Shown one piece after another: positions 7,430 to 15,591 of a DNA stretch of 37,147 bases. Source of the stretch: Bacteroidales bacterium (GTDB taxonomy: Bacteria; Bacteroidota; Bacteroidia; Bacteroidales; P3). Both the position numbers and the translations under genes were made by a program. The first letter of the stretch is position 1; every line of letters starts with the position of its first letter. Below the pieces are notes generated by a model, which searched no databases, had not been told where the DNA came from, and saw only the letters and a program-made list of their open reading frames with translations. The stretch lies in contig JAFTBM010000014.1 in assembly GCA_017455205.1 (NCBI GenBank), positions 1-37,147 of the forward strand, in the 5' to 3' direction.

Positions 7430-8652
7430 AGCATACGGATTAGCATGGCCAAGGCATGGTTGGCCGCACGGTCGATATTCTGCTGCCTGCGGTTGGAGCC
7501 GAGCTGCAGCAATTGAGCCTCGGTACGCGAGCGGGAGCTGACGGCCACCCAAATGGTGCCGACTGGCTTGTCCGCCGTGCCGCCCGTGGGGCCTGCAATG
7601 CCGGTGGTGGCGATGGCATAGTCGGAGCAGAAGCGTGCGCGGACGCCATCGGACATTTCGCGGGCAGTCGCTTCACTGACTGCCCCATGAGTCAGCAGCG
7701 TGGCATGGCTTACACCTAATGCAGCCTCCTTCACCTCGTTGCTGTAGGCCACCACACCACCACGGAAATAGGCCGAGGCTCCTGCCTGCGAGGTCAGCCG
7801 ACTGGCGATGGTGCCACCAGTGCAGCTTTCGGCAGTGGCGAGGGTTGCCTGCATAGCGATAAGGCGTTTATGTGCCAGTTCGGCAAGGGTCTCACAGTCT
7901 TCGCCCACGATATACTTGCCAGCCAGTTCGTACAATCCAGGCAGGTATTGTGGCGTGGGGTCAAGTTCGCCTGCGCCGCCACGAAAAGTCAGCCTCAACT
8001 TGACCATGCCCGCCGCCGGCAGGTAGGCTAGGCGTAGGCTGGGCGGAAGGGAAAGTTCCCAGGGTTCGATCAAGTCGGAGAGGAAACTCTCTCCGATACC
8101 CTGCACCAGCAGGTTCTTGTGGCGTACAACGCCCGTCTGGAAAGTGGCTTGCAGCTTGGGAATAACGCGGTTGCGCATCAGCCATTCCATCTCGAATGGT
8201 ACCCCAGGCAGCGCCACCAGCACATGCTCGCCACCGAACCACATGCAGGGAGCGGTGCCGAGGTCGTTGTTGAGCACCTCGCAGCAACGAGGCACAAGGG
8301 CTTGTGCTCGATTGACCTCGGTCAGCGGATAGCCACGCTGGGCAAAGATACGCCTGACGTTGTCAAGAGCTTCATTGCTCTCCACCAATTCGCTGCCGAA
8401 GTAGTCGCACAGCACTTTCTTGGTAATATCGTCCTTTGTGGGGCCGAGGCCACCAGTAACCAGCACGGCATCAGTGCCAGCCAGTGTACCTCCTATGGCC
8501 TCGCGGATGGCGGCATAGTCATCGGCCACCACCTGCACATGTTTCACCTCCATTCCTGCCTCCACCAGCATACGACTCATGGTTGAGGCATTGGTATTGA
8601 CCACCTGCCCGAGGAGCAGTTCGTCGCCGATATTGATGATGCTAACGTCCAT
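7426..8652 (-). CDS. cinA: CinA: competence/damage-inducible protein A, NMN deamidase-type
   Basis: The N-terminal half is the MoaB/MogA-like domain (IINIGDELLLGQVVNTNAS at the start; VLVTGGLGPTKDD). The C-terminal half is the CinA/PncC domain with ATAESCTGG, FRGGVVAYSNEVK and TTGIAGPTGG, which in relatives deamidates nicotinamide mononucleotide for NAD recycling. The ~408-residue length is normal for the full two-domain protein. I chose ATG at 8652, matching the family start MDVSIINIGDELL; it overlaps the end of folA by 11 bp. The gene is third in the hydF-folA-cinA-DUF486 operon. Confidence 0.94.
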   Translation of the reverse strand: MDVSIINIGDELLLGQVVNTNASTMSRMLVEAGMEVKHVQVVADDYAAIREAIGGTLAGTDAVLVTGGLGPTKDDITKKVLCDYFGSELVESNEALDNVRRIFAQRGYPLTEVNRAQALVPRCCEVLNNDLGTAPCMWFGGEHVLVALPGVPFEMEWLMRNRVIPKLQATFQTGVVRHKNLLVQGIGESFLSDLIEPWELSLPPSLRLAYLPAAGMVKLRLTFRGGAGELDPTPQYLPGLYELAGKYIVGEDCETLAELAHKRLIAMQATLATAESCTGGTIASRLTSQAGASAYFRGGVVAYSNEVKEAALGVSHATLLTHGAVSEATAREMSDGVRARFCSDYAIATTGIAGPTGGTADKPVGTIWVAVSSRSRTEAQLLQLGSNRRQQNIDRAANHALAMLIRML

Positions 8653-9163
8653 ATTTCCTGCTATATTCTGCAAAACTATATTCCAGTCCGCTACGTTCAT
8701 CGACCTTCCGCTCGCTTTGGTTCACGAGGGCAAATGTCGAGCGGTCGATGACAGGGAAAAAGGTGTCGGCCTCTGGAAACTGGCGGTGTACCCAGGTAAC
8801 ATACAGCCTGTCCACCCACGGCATCAGCAGCGCATAGAGCTGACCTCCGCCGATGATGAAAGCCTCTTCTTCGTCCGCAATCCGCGCGAACAGGTCATTG
8901 ACGCTGCGCACCACCTCCGCTCCCTCGGGCGAAAAGCCTTCGCTCTGCGAGAGGACGATGTTGCGCCTCCCAGCGAGAGGCTTCACTGGTAGGCTCTCCC
9001 ACGTGTGCCGCCCCATGACCACAGGATGCCCCATGGTGATGGATTTGAAGTGCTTAAGGTCGGCACTGAGATGCCACGGCATATCGCCGCCAATACCGAT
9101 GGCCTGGTCCTCGGCCTGCGCCACCACTATCGAAAGCCGTGGCCTGTGATTGATGTCGGTCAT
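8642..9163 (-). CDS. folA: Dihydrofolate reductase
   Basis: The enzyme reduces dihydrofolate to tetrahydrofolate with NADPH in the cytoplasm. Visible family blocks are LSIVVAQAEDQAIGIGGDMPWHLSADLKHFK at the N terminus, VVMGRHTWESLP, RNIVLSQ, and the conserved FIIGGGQLYALLMPWVDRLYVT. At 173 residues it has the usual size for a bacterial chromosomal enzyme. Its ATG overlaps the hydF stop as ATGA and its end overlaps the start of cinA, so it sits in a translationally coupled operon. Confidence 0.95.
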   Translation of the reverse strand: MTDINHRPRLSIVVAQAEDQAIGIGGDMPWHLSADLKHFKSITMGHPVVMGRHTWESLPVKPLAGRRNIVLSQSEGFSPEGAEVVRSVNDLFARIADEEEAFIIGGGQLYALLMPWVDRLYVTWVHRQFPEADTFFPVIDRSTFALVNQSERKVDERSGLEYSFAEYSRKYGR

Positions 9164-10329
9164 TGCCTAAATATTTTTGTTGCACGCTCGAATATGCCGC
9201 TGCACCATGCCAGGGCGAGTCCGTAGTTACTCACCGCCACCCCCGCCTCGATGGCGGGTAGCAGACGGGCTTTGAGCTGTTGCGGTGTGATGACACACCC
9301 TCCACACTGCACCACCAAAGCATAGTCGGCCATGTTGCTGGGCAAAGGCGATTGCCCCCCGATGACGGTGCAATCCAGCCGCTTTCCTGTGGCTTTACGC
9401 AACGCAGCTGGCAGCTTCACGCGGCCGATGTCCTCGCAGGTAACATTGTGGGTGCAACTCTCGAGCAGCAACACACGGTCGCCGTCGGAGAGGCTTCCGA
9501 TGGCTCTTGTCCCTTTGAGATATTCAGCGAAGAGACCCTTTTGGCGAGCCAGCACCACGCTGAACGAGGTGAGCGACACCTCCTCTGGCACCACTTGTGC
9601 CACCTGCTGAAAAGCCTGGCTGTCGGTAACCACCAGCTGCGGCTGCGGAAGCATGGCCAACGTGGACGGCAGCTCATTAGGCTGGCACACCACTGCACGT
9701 GCATGGCAGTCCAACACATTGCGTAGCACCTGCACTTGTGGCAGTATCATTCTCCCCTCGGGAGCCGAGCTGTCAATTGGGGTAACCAGCACCACCGTGT
9801 CGCCCTCGGCCACGATGTCCTCGAGCAGCACCGCCTGCCTGTATGCACTCTCGGGCATGGCCTTTCTGATGGCCTCAATCAAGCGGTCGTGGCCAACGTT
9901 ATGCACTACGCTAATGCCCAGCACATCCCTATCGGCTGCGATGGTAGGACGTGGGGAGATATCCTCCTTGGTGTGGATACGAAGCAGGGCTGTGCCATGT
10001 GCTATGCACCAATCCTCCACCTGCTGCTCAAGAGTGCCCCACTCGGTGAAGCAAATCAGCGCAAGGTCAACCTCGGCCAGTGCAGCCATGCTTTTCTCCA
10101 CCCGCTGCTGCCCCAGTGGACCTTCATCGTCAAGGCCAGCGGTATCGATAATCACCACAGGGCCTATCCCACCTATTTCCATGCTCTTGCGGACGGGGTC
10201 GGTGGTGGTGCCAGCCGTATTGTCCACAATGGCCACCTGCTGCCCAGTCAGGTAGTTTACCAGTGCACTCTTGCCTACATTGCGCCTACCAAAGATGCCA
10301 ATGCGAGGCTTCAGTTCATTGCCTTTCAT
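9160..10329 (-). CDS. hydF: [FeFe]-hydrogenase H-cluster maturation GTPase HydF
   Basis: HydF is the scaffold GTPase on which the 2Fe subcluster is assembled before transfer to hydrogenase. The 389-residue protein has an N-terminal GTPase domain (GRRNVGKSALVN at 14-25; TAGTTTDP at 38-45; DTAG at 62-65) and a C-terminal cluster domain with C292-T-H294 and C342-G-G-C345. In relatives the second motif is HCGGC; here residue 341 is Gln instead of His. The GTPase NKxD motif reads HTKED. No hydE or hydG is in the window. The gene heads a four-gene operon and probably starts essentially at its transcription start. Confidence 0.93.
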   Translation of the reverse strand: MKGNELKPRIGIFGRRNVGKSALVNYLTGQQVAIVDNTAGTTTDPVRKSMEIGGIGPVVIIDTAGLDDEGPLGQQRVEKSMAALAEVDLALICFTEWGTLEQQVEDWCIAHGTALLRIHTKEDISPRPTIAADRDVLGISVVHNVGHDRLIEAIRKAMPESAYRQAVLLEDIVAEGDTVVLVTPIDSSAPEGRMILPQVQVLRNVLDCHARAVVCQPNELPSTLAMLPQPQLVVTDSQAFQQVAQVVPEEVSLTSFSVVLARQKGLFAEYLKGTRAIGSLSDGDRVLLLESCTHNVTCEDIGRVKLPAALRKATGKRLDCTVIGGQSPLPSNMADYALVVQCGGCVITPQQLKARLLPAIEAGVAVSNYGLALAWCSGIFERATKIFRQ

Positions 10330-10333
10330 GCTG

Positions 10334-10341
10334 CAAAGTTA
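10334..10341 (-). promoter_or_regulatory. -7 box of hydF, abutting the start codon
   Basis: The minus strand reads TAACTTTG, a perfect TAnnTTTG box, only 4 nt before the hydF ATG. With the usual spacing, transcription would start at or within a few bases of the ATG, giving a leaderless or near-leaderless mRNA. No clear -33 TTTG is seen at the expected 18-20 bp distance. Confidence 0.6.
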
Positions 10342-10407
10342 CACAAAAAATATCAATTCTCTGCCGATAATTTCCCGCCAGCGATGGAGGCCGCTTGCCA
10401 AATAACA

Positions 10408-10438
10408 AGGGTGGAAGCTGCATGCCTGCCTCCACCCT
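10408..10438 (-). terminator. Hairpin after the lipoprotein gene
   Basis: AGGGTGGA (10408-10415) pairs perfectly with TCCACCCT (10431-10438). Read on the minus strand it lies ~30 bp after the lipoprotein stop and is followed by TGTTATTT, a weak U-rich run. It also separates this gene from the hydF promoter. Confidence 0.55.
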
Positions 10439-10467
10439 GAAGTTAAACGCCTATTTGACAACCACGC

Positions 10468-11445
10468 CTATTTGGATGACCTGATTGCCACATACTCGGC
10501 ATCTCCATCATCCAAATACATTCGGTTTCCTGAAATGGTAAAGGTAATTGGTTCGTCATCCAGATTAATGCTGCCGCTACCGTTACTATAAGTATAAGTA
10601 CCCGATTTGGAGCCTTCATACCCTCCTTCGTAGAAATAGTAGGAGAAGTCGACTGTGCGACTGGTCTCAAAGGTTATCATCGTGTACTCATACGGATAAG
10701 TATCATCTATTCTCCATTGCGTGCCAACAAGCGATGTAAGCACTGTAGTGCCGCCACCTTGGTCACCGTCGTTTTGCTTCTTATACCGAAACGTGCTCTC
10801 TCCGCCTATCCTCTCCACATCCATATAGGAACCCGAGACTGTAAATCTGTAATTATAAACGACATCCCCATCAGTGATGGTCATTGTCCCTCGACCATTA
10901 TTGTAGGTATAGGTACCATATTCTGGGTCTCCATCAGGTGTGCCGTAGTGATACCATAACATATAAAACCTACTGCTGCTTTCAAAGACGATAACCGATG
11001 TCCATTCTAAATCATCATCGTCATAGGCAAAGTACCAAGAAGTACCGGCCATACTAATGGTAGTGCCGCCACCTTGGCCACCGTCATTTGAGCTGCCCAC
11101 CTTGGTTAGCTGAAGTGAATCTCCATCCTCATCAACGATGACCATATTGTTCCCCGATACAGTGAATGTGAAATTCTCAATATCCCCATCATCGTTGAAC
11201 TTCATCGTACCAGCACCATTAGCGTAGGTGTAGGTGCCATCAAGCGAGTACTTGGCATCACTTACTGTCATCCTCACCGTAGTAGCCGTGAGAAAACTGA
11301 AGGTATACGTCTTATTGCTATAATCATAAGACCCTGTCCATTGTGTACCGGCAAGCGATGTTTCTGCTTGAGCGTTTTGGTTGGTGGAATTATTGTCTTT
11401 TTCACACGAGGCAAAGAACAACAATCCGCACGCCATCGCAATCAA
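10468..11445 (-). CDS. Surface lipoprotein with three tandem lipocalin-like repeats; start codon region interrupted by TAG
   Basis: Residues ~1-14 form a lipoprotein signal ending in LFFASC. The rest is three repeats of ~85 residues, each opening with a LxGTxW block and containing GTYTY-N-G-G and FT(V/I)SGN motifs, joined by GGQGGGTT-type linkers. This layout suggests an exported lipid-anchored beta-barrel or calycin-like protein; the function is unknown. The natural start appears to be ATG at 11463, reading M-K-H-stop-I-S-L-I-A-M-A-C; the amber codon at 11452-11454 cuts the signal peptide. The open frame then begins at TTG 11445. It is either a recent nonsense mutation, a sequencing error, or is rescued by a downstream start. 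It has its own promoter and a long leader. Confidence 0.75.
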   Translation of the reverse strand: MIAMACGLLFFASCEKDNNSTNQNAQAETSLAGTQWTGSYDYSNKTYTFSFLTATTVRMTVSDAKYSLDGTYTYANGAGTMKFNDDGDIENFTFTVSGNNMVIVDEDGDSLQLTKVGSSNDGGQGGGTTISMAGTSWYFAYDDDDLEWTSVIVFESSSRFYMLWYHYGTPDGDPEYGTYTYNNGRGTMTITDGDVVYNYRFTVSGSYMDVERIGGESTFRYKKQNDGDQGGGTTVLTSLVGTQWRIDDTYPYEYTMITFETSRTVDFSYYFYEGGYEGSKSGTYTYSNGSGSINLDDEPITFTISGNRMYLDDGDAEYVAIRSSK

Positions 11446-11463
11446 TGAAATCTAGTGTTTCAT

Positions 11464-11852
11464 CTGTGTGTTGATTAATTTCGCCAGCCCCGATACCACA
11501 AGCCAGCCCTGTTTTCTTCTGTTTTTCTATAATGTTTCAATCAAGCAGGGCAGAAAAAAGAAGCGCGGGTATCACAGCTCATCGCTTATCCCGCCTTTGA
11601 GGCTCTCGCATCGCCTGTATCCGAGAATAAGCAATGCCGAAGCACACGCTGACCGTATACATTCGCCCGTGGGTTGCATGCTATCCCACAGGCAATATAC
11701 AAGTCGCAAGGACGCTGCCGGCTGCTTTACCGTGCGGATACATTAGGTTTGAACTTGCGAGATTCAAAGGCCGCAGATAAAACGTTGGCTCAACGTCTTT
11801 TTTATGTCCTGTCCCCCACCCTCTTACCCGTCAAGGTCTCGGATGGTTGACG
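11464..11852 (-). promoter_or_regulatory. Long structured 5' leader RNA candidate upstream of the lipoprotein gene
   Basis: About 385 nt separate a strong promoter (11856-11886) from the lipoprotein start, with no open frame of note. The minus strand can form several hairpins: a 9-bp stem with one G-U pair at 11665-11673/11685-11693; a 6-bp TTTGAA/TTCAAA stem at 11748-11753/11763-11768; GCGGG/CCCGC at 11575-11579/11590-11594; GCCCTG/CAGGGC at 11506-11511/11546-11551; and ACGTTG/CAACGT near 11782-11796. I cannot assign it to a known riboswitch or ncRNA family. Confidence 0.45.
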
Positions 11853-11855
11853 ATG

Positions 11856-11886
11856 CAAAGTTACAACATTTTCCCCTACCACCAAA
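11856..11886 (-). promoter_or_regulatory. Strong Bacteroidales promoter for the leader and lipoprotein
   Basis: On the minus strand TTTG (11883-11886) is followed after exactly 19 bp by TAACTTTG (11856-11863). This is the best match to the -33/-7 consensus in the window. It begins ~36 bp after the gcvH terminator. Confidence 0.8.
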
Positions 11887-11921
11887 ATTATTTTGCCCGA
11901 GTGCGTCAATACCACCTCGTT

Positions 11922-11963
11922 GAAAAAAGCAGCGAGAACAAGGCACGTACACCTTGCTCTCGC
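11922..11963 (-). terminator. Rho-independent terminator of gcvH
   Basis: On the minus strand a stem of GCGAGA paired with TCTCGC, extended by CAAGG/CCTTG, spans 11932-11963 and is followed by GCTTTTTT (11923-11930). It sits ~25 bp after the gcvH stop. Confidence 0.8.
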
Positions 11964-11988
11964 TTACAATGCTGCTTACAACGACTTG

Positions 11989-12366
11989 TTATGCACCAAT
12001 CTTTGCCTTGTAGGCCTCGGCATCCATCAAGCCATTGATGTCGGCCATATTGGCGGGCTTTACCTTGATGATCCAACCGGCACCATAGGGGTCGTTGTTG
12101 ATGGCACTGGCATCCTCCAAGGCGGCGTTGAACTCCACCACCTCGCCCTTGACGGGCATCAGCAGGTCGGCCACAGTCTTCACTGCCTCCACGCTGCCGA
12201 AAGGCTCACCAGCTTCGATGGTCTCGCCCTCGGTGGTCACATCCACAAACACGATGTCGCCAAGCTCGTGCTGAGCGTAATCGGTGATACCAACAAAGGC
12301 GAATTCGCCTTCCACACGCACCCATTCATCGTCATGGGTGTACTTCAAATTTGCAGGAATATTCAT
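11989..12366 (-). CDS. gcvH: Glycine cleavage system H protein
   Basis: The H protein carries the aminomethyl group on a lipoyl arm between the P, T and L proteins of glycine cleavage. The 125-residue length is standard. Family blocks are YTHDDEWV near the N terminus, [19 protein letters not shown], and the lipoylation motif [12 protein letters not shown] with the acceptor Lys at residue 63. It is a lone gene here (no gcvP or gcvT nearby), with its own promoter and terminator, divergent from rho. Confidence 0.96.
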   Translation of the reverse strand: MNIPANLKYTHDDEWVRVEGEFAFVGITDYAQHELGDIVFVDVTTEGETIEAGEPFGSVEAVKTVADLLMPVKGEVVEFNAALEDASAINNDPYGAGWIIKVKPANMADINGLMDAEAYKAKIGA

Positions 12367-12411
12367 ATTCTTACGTTATTAGGTGAATAATTACTCTATC
12401 ATTCTACGCAG

Positions 12412-12441
12412 CAAATGTACACTTTTTTTTTGAAATGCAAG
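12412..12441 (-). promoter_or_regulatory. Promoter of gcvH
   Basis: The minus strand shows CTTG (12438-12441), an 18-bp spacer rich in A, and TACATTTG (12412-12419), ~45 bp before the ATG. The sequence from the -33 box to past the -7 box is nearly the same as that of the divergent rho promoter. Confidence 0.65.
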
Positions 12442-12513
12442 CCCTATGCAATATTTTTTTTCTTTTCCCCACCTGTCGCATCCTCAAAAGGGGGAAACTT
12501 TTTTTGCCAATAT

Positions 12514-12543
12514 CTTGCATTTTCAAAAAAAAGTGTAAATTTG
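12514..12543 (+). promoter_or_regulatory. Promoter of rho
   Basis: CTTG (12514-12517), an 18-bp A-rich spacer and TAAATTTG (12536-12543) fit the Bacteroidales consensus. The start codon is ~160 bp downstream, leaving a long untranslated leader. The element is an inverted near-copy of the gcvH promoter. Confidence 0.7.
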
Positions 12544-12704
12544 CTACATCAAAAAACCGAGAGGCGGCTGGCCGAGAAGTCAATTTCTCGCTGCAAATCA
12601 GTGAGAAAGCCGTTTGACAAGAAAGGCCTGCCAGATGTTAGACCTCTCAAAATTCCCACAAAAAAAGACAAACAAACCATCATCTCAACCAACTGCATTA
12701 CAAC

Positions 12705-14636
12705 ATGTATAGCAAGACAGAATTGGAAGCCAAAGCCCACGTGGAGCTCATGACCATTGCCGAGCAGATGGGCATTCCCAGAGCCAAGCGCCTGGAAGCA
12801 CAGGACCTCGTCTACCGCATCCTCGACCACCAGGCGGCTAACCCGCAGCAGGGCGACGAATCCCCTGCCTCCGACCCCGAAGCTCGCCACCGGCGCAACC
12901 GCCTCAAACCCCAGCTACTGGCCGAATCCTCGCTGAAAAATCCCAGTGTGCACCGTCGCACCAACCGCCGCGATGCTACCAATGCCAACCAACCCTCTGC
13001 ACCTGCTCCCTCGCGCCCAGCTGCACCCGCTGAGCCTCCGACGCTCAACTTCAACATCGGCGACTTGGAGATGCCCACCGTACCCACCGTACCCGATATC
13101 CTCAGTCCCGACGGACGCTTCCTCGTGCGCAACACCCCTGCGGCCACCGCCGAGCCGTCCCCCACACCTGCTACCACACCTGCTCCTGCCCCCGTACCCG
13201 AAAAACGCAAACGCGGACGCCCTCGCAAAGTAGTACCCACCGAGGCTACCCCTGCTCCCGCTACCCCCACCCTCGATAACGCTCCCACACCAGCACAGCC
13301 CGCCCCTGCCGCACCACTCCCCTCCCCTGCCACCACTGCCAATGCTCCCCAGCAACCCGCAGCACCTAACCAATCCAACCCCACGGCCGACACCCCCACC
13401 CTCCCCCCCCACCCCCAGCAATCCCAACTGCCAACCAGCCAGCCAGCCAAACCACAACCACCAGCCAAACAGCAACCCACCTCCAGTGCGGCACGGCACT
13501 CCAACTACGCTTTCGACCGTGAAGGCGTGGTCGAAACCGAAGGCGTACTCGAAATCGTATCCGACGGCTATGGCTTCCTCCGCAGCAGCGACTACAACTA
13601 CCTCTCCAGTCCCGACGACATCTACATCTCGCCGCAGCAAATCCGCAACTACGGCCTCAAGACGGGCGACACCATCCGCGGCACCGTCCGCCCCCCACGC
13701 GAGACCGACAAGTTCTTCCCCCTCGTGCGCCTGATTGAAATCAACGGCCTCACACCCGAGCGTGTCCGCGACCGCATCCCCTTCGAGAGCATGACCCCCC
13801 TCTTCCCCAACCAGAAAATCAAGCTCACAGGCCATCCCCACGAGACCCTCTCCACCCGCATCATCGACCTCTTCACCCCCATCGGCAAAGGTCAGCGCGG
13901 CCTCATCGTGGCCCAGCCCAAAACGGGTAAAACCACCCTGCTCAAAGAGATAGCCAACGCCGTGGCCTACAACCACCCCGAAATCTACCTCATGGTGCTC
14001 CTCATCGACGAGCGTCCCGAGGAGGTAACCGACATGCAGCGCTCGGTCAAAGCCGAGGTGATAGCCTCCACCTTCGACGAACCCGCCGACCGCCACGTGC
14101 GCATCGCCAACATCGTGCTCGAAAAAGCCAAGCGCCTCACCGAATGTGGCCACGACGTGATGATAGTGCTTGACTCCATCACCCGCCTGGCACGCGCCTA
14201 CAACACTGTGCAACCCGCCAGCGGCAAAGTGCTCAGCGGAGGCGTGGAGGCCAACGCCCTGCAAAAACCCAAGCGCTTCTTCGGTGCCGCACGCAACATC
14301 GAAGGCGGCGGAAGCCTCACCATCATCGCCACCGCCCTGACCGACACTGGCTCGAAAATGGACGACGTCATCTTCGAAGAATTTAAGGGCACCGGCAATA
14401 TGGAACTCCAACTCGACCGCCGCCTATCCAACAAGCGCATCTACCCCGCCATCGACCTCACCGCCAGCAGCACCCGACGCGACGACCTGCTTGTCCCGCC
14501 CGACATCCTTGCCCGCAGCGTAGTGCTCCGCAACCACCTGACCGACCTCACCCCTCAAGAAGCCATGGAATTCCTGCAGAAAACCATCCGCAACACGCGC
14601 ACCAACGAGGAGTTCCTCTACACGATGGATAAATAA
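12705..14636 (+). CDS. rho: Transcription termination factor Rho with a long low-complexity insertion
   Basis: Rho is the hexameric RNA-dependent ATPase that ends transcription. The 643-residue protein is much longer than the ~420-residue E. coli form. Residues 1-45 are a Rho N-terminal helical domain; ~50-270 are Pro/Ala/Thr-rich and probably disordered, with an AT-hook-like KRKRGRPRK patch; the primary RNA-binding domain follows ([20 protein letters not shown]). The ATPase core has Walker [13 protein letters not shown], Walker [17 protein letters not shown], and [10 protein letters not shown]. Insertions of this type are known in Bacteroidetes Rho. The coding strand of the insertion is very C-rich and G-poor, like a rut site. 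A hairpin at 14670 follows the gene. Confidence 0.96.
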   Translation: MYSKTELEAKAHVELMTIAEQMGIPRAKRLEAQDLVYRILDHQAANPQQGDESPASDPEARHRRNRLKPQLLAESSLKNPSVHRRTNRRDATNANQPSAPAPSRPAAPAEPPTLNFNIGDLEMPTVPTVPDILSPDGRFLVRNTPAATAEPSPTPATTPAPAPVPEKRKRGRPRKVVPTEATPAPATPTLDNAPTPAQPAPAAPLPSPATTANAPQQPAAPNQSNPTADTPTLPPHPQQSQLPTSQPAKPQPPAKQQPTSSAARHSNYAFDREGVVETEGVLEIVSDGYGFLRSSDYNYLSSPDDIYISPQQIRNYGLKTGDTIRGTVRPPRETDKFFPLVRLIEINGLTPERVRDRIPFESMTPLFPNQKIKLTGHPHETLSTRIIDLFTPIGKGQRGLIVAQPKTGKTTLLKEIANAVAYNHPEIYLMVLLIDERPEEVTDMQRSVKAEVIASTFDEPADRHVRIANIVLEKAKRLTECGHDVMIVLDSITRLARAYNTVQPASGKVLSGGVEANALQKPKRFFGAARNIEGGGSLTIIATALTDTGSKMDDVIFEEFKGTGNMELQLDRRLSNKRIYPAIDLTASSTRRDDLLVPPDILARSVVLRNHLTDLTPQEAMEFLQKTIRNTRTNEEFLYTMDK

Positions 14637-14669
14637 CTCCGACCTGCCATGTAGGCCGCACCACACAAA

Positions 14670-14699
14670 GGGGGCAAGGCATCGAAATGCCTTGCCCCC
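14670..14699. terminator. Bidirectional hairpin between convergent rho and DUF6266 genes
   Basis: A perfect 13-bp stem (GGGGGCAAGGCAT) closes on a CGAA tetraloop, 33 bp after the rho stop. No long T-run follows on the plus strand; the minus strand has a short TTTG. It may act as a terminator in both directions. Confidence 0.75.
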
Positions 14700-14725
14700 T
14701 GCACATTCACCCTCAAATCCTCGGC

Positions 14726-15379
14726 TCAACCGATGGTGCCGCTGCCGAGATAAGCGGTGCTGCTGCGCATGCCAGCATTCTCCTCGCCGTCGCCGATGGC
14801 GAAACCATAGACGTGCACATCCAGGCCCACCCACTCCGAAGGGACAAGCAGGCTGATGCTACCCGTCGAGCGGCTCACCGCCGGGCTGAGCAGCCCCATG
14901 TTGCTCTCGGGCTGGTAGACGAAGAGGTAGACCAAGTCGTCGTCCGAGGTCTTCGGCAAGTCGGAGTGCGTAGGGAACTCCACACTCACGCTCTGGCTCT
15001 GCGCAAACGAAGCCTGCGAGAACGAAGGCTGCGGCAGATGCCCCTCGGAAAGCTGCAGCGAGGCATAGTCCACCTCCACAGCAGCCGGTGTGGCACCAGT
15101 GGCATTGACCCAGTTGAGGTGCATAAAGGTGTTGGAGGGCGTGTTGCCGTGCCGGCGTGGTGCCTCCGCCAAGCCTACCTGCAAGGCCGTCAGCATACCG
15201 CTACCGACCAAGCTCAGCAGCCGAAACCTAGCACGCACCAGCAGCTGTTCCCCCGAGCGCCTGTCGCTCACCTCGTCCGTATAGGCACGCATCCAATCCT
15301 TTCCGTAGCGGCTGTAGCCAACCACCGTGCCCACTTTACCATTGAACCCATCGAGGATTCCTAAATTTACCTTTGCCAT
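14726..15379 (-). CDS. DUF6266 family protein
   Basis: The 217-residue protein opens with MAKVNLGILDGFNGKVGTVVG and then GKDWMRAY, the signature start of DUF6266 proteins, which are common and often multicopy in Bacteroidales and have no established function. No signal peptide is visible. The rest is beta-rich with a VYLFVYQPE core. I chose ATG at 15379 because it matches the family start; an upstream open frame reaching 15589 has no such support. It lies 212 bp downstream of the HTH gene on the same strand, with a hairpin-containing gap between them. Confidence 0.8.
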   Translation of the reverse strand: MAKVNLGILDGFNGKVGTVVGYSRYGKDWMRAYTDEVSDRRSGEQLLVRARFRLLSLVGSGMLTALQVGLAEAPRRHGNTPSNTFMHLNWVNATGATPAAVEVDYASLQLSEGHLPQPSFSQASFAQSQSVSVEFPTHSDLPKTSDDDLVYLFVYQPESNMGLLSPAVSRSTGSISLLVPSEWVGLDVHVYGFAIGDGEENAGMRSSTAYLGSGTIG

Positions 15380-15497
15380 GTTGTTGAATGTTTTAGTTTG
15401 TTTGACATTGAATTTTGTTTTTCCCGCGACTGCCTGCCGTGCTGAACCGATGGTCTGCAGCCCATCGCTCCTCGCGGCTCGCAGTTGGAAGGCGCCC

Positions 15498-15520
15498 TGT
15501 CGGCATCGCGGCTGCCGACA
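15498..15520. other. Perfect hairpin in the gap between the HTH and DUF6266 genes
   Basis: TGTCGGCA (15498-15505) and TGCCGACA (15513-15520) form an 8-bp stem with a 7-nt loop, ~120 bp before the DUF6266 start. It lacks a T-run, so it reads as a leader structure or attenuator rather than a plain terminator. The remaining 200 bp of this gap holds no gene I can support. Confidence 0.5.
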
Positions 15521-15591
15521 TAGAGCAATATAAGCCCTATCCGAGCAAAGCCTCAATTCTGTCGGCACGTGTCGTACACTGGCGGCCACTG

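Noticed and set aside
11781-11803. Plus-strand terminator (ACGTTG/CAACGT stem followed by T-run)
   Set aside because: No plus-strand gene or promoter precedes it; it is more simply part of the minus-strand leader.
11464-11852. tmRNA, RNase P RNA or a cobalamin/SAM riboswitch in the leader
   Set aside because: I looked for diagnostic core sequences of these RNAs and did not find them; only generic hairpins are seen.
12915-14411. Long open frame (498 codons) on the minus strand
   Set aside because: Antisense to rho, Gly/Val-rich low complexity, no motif; explained by the C-rich rho coding strand.
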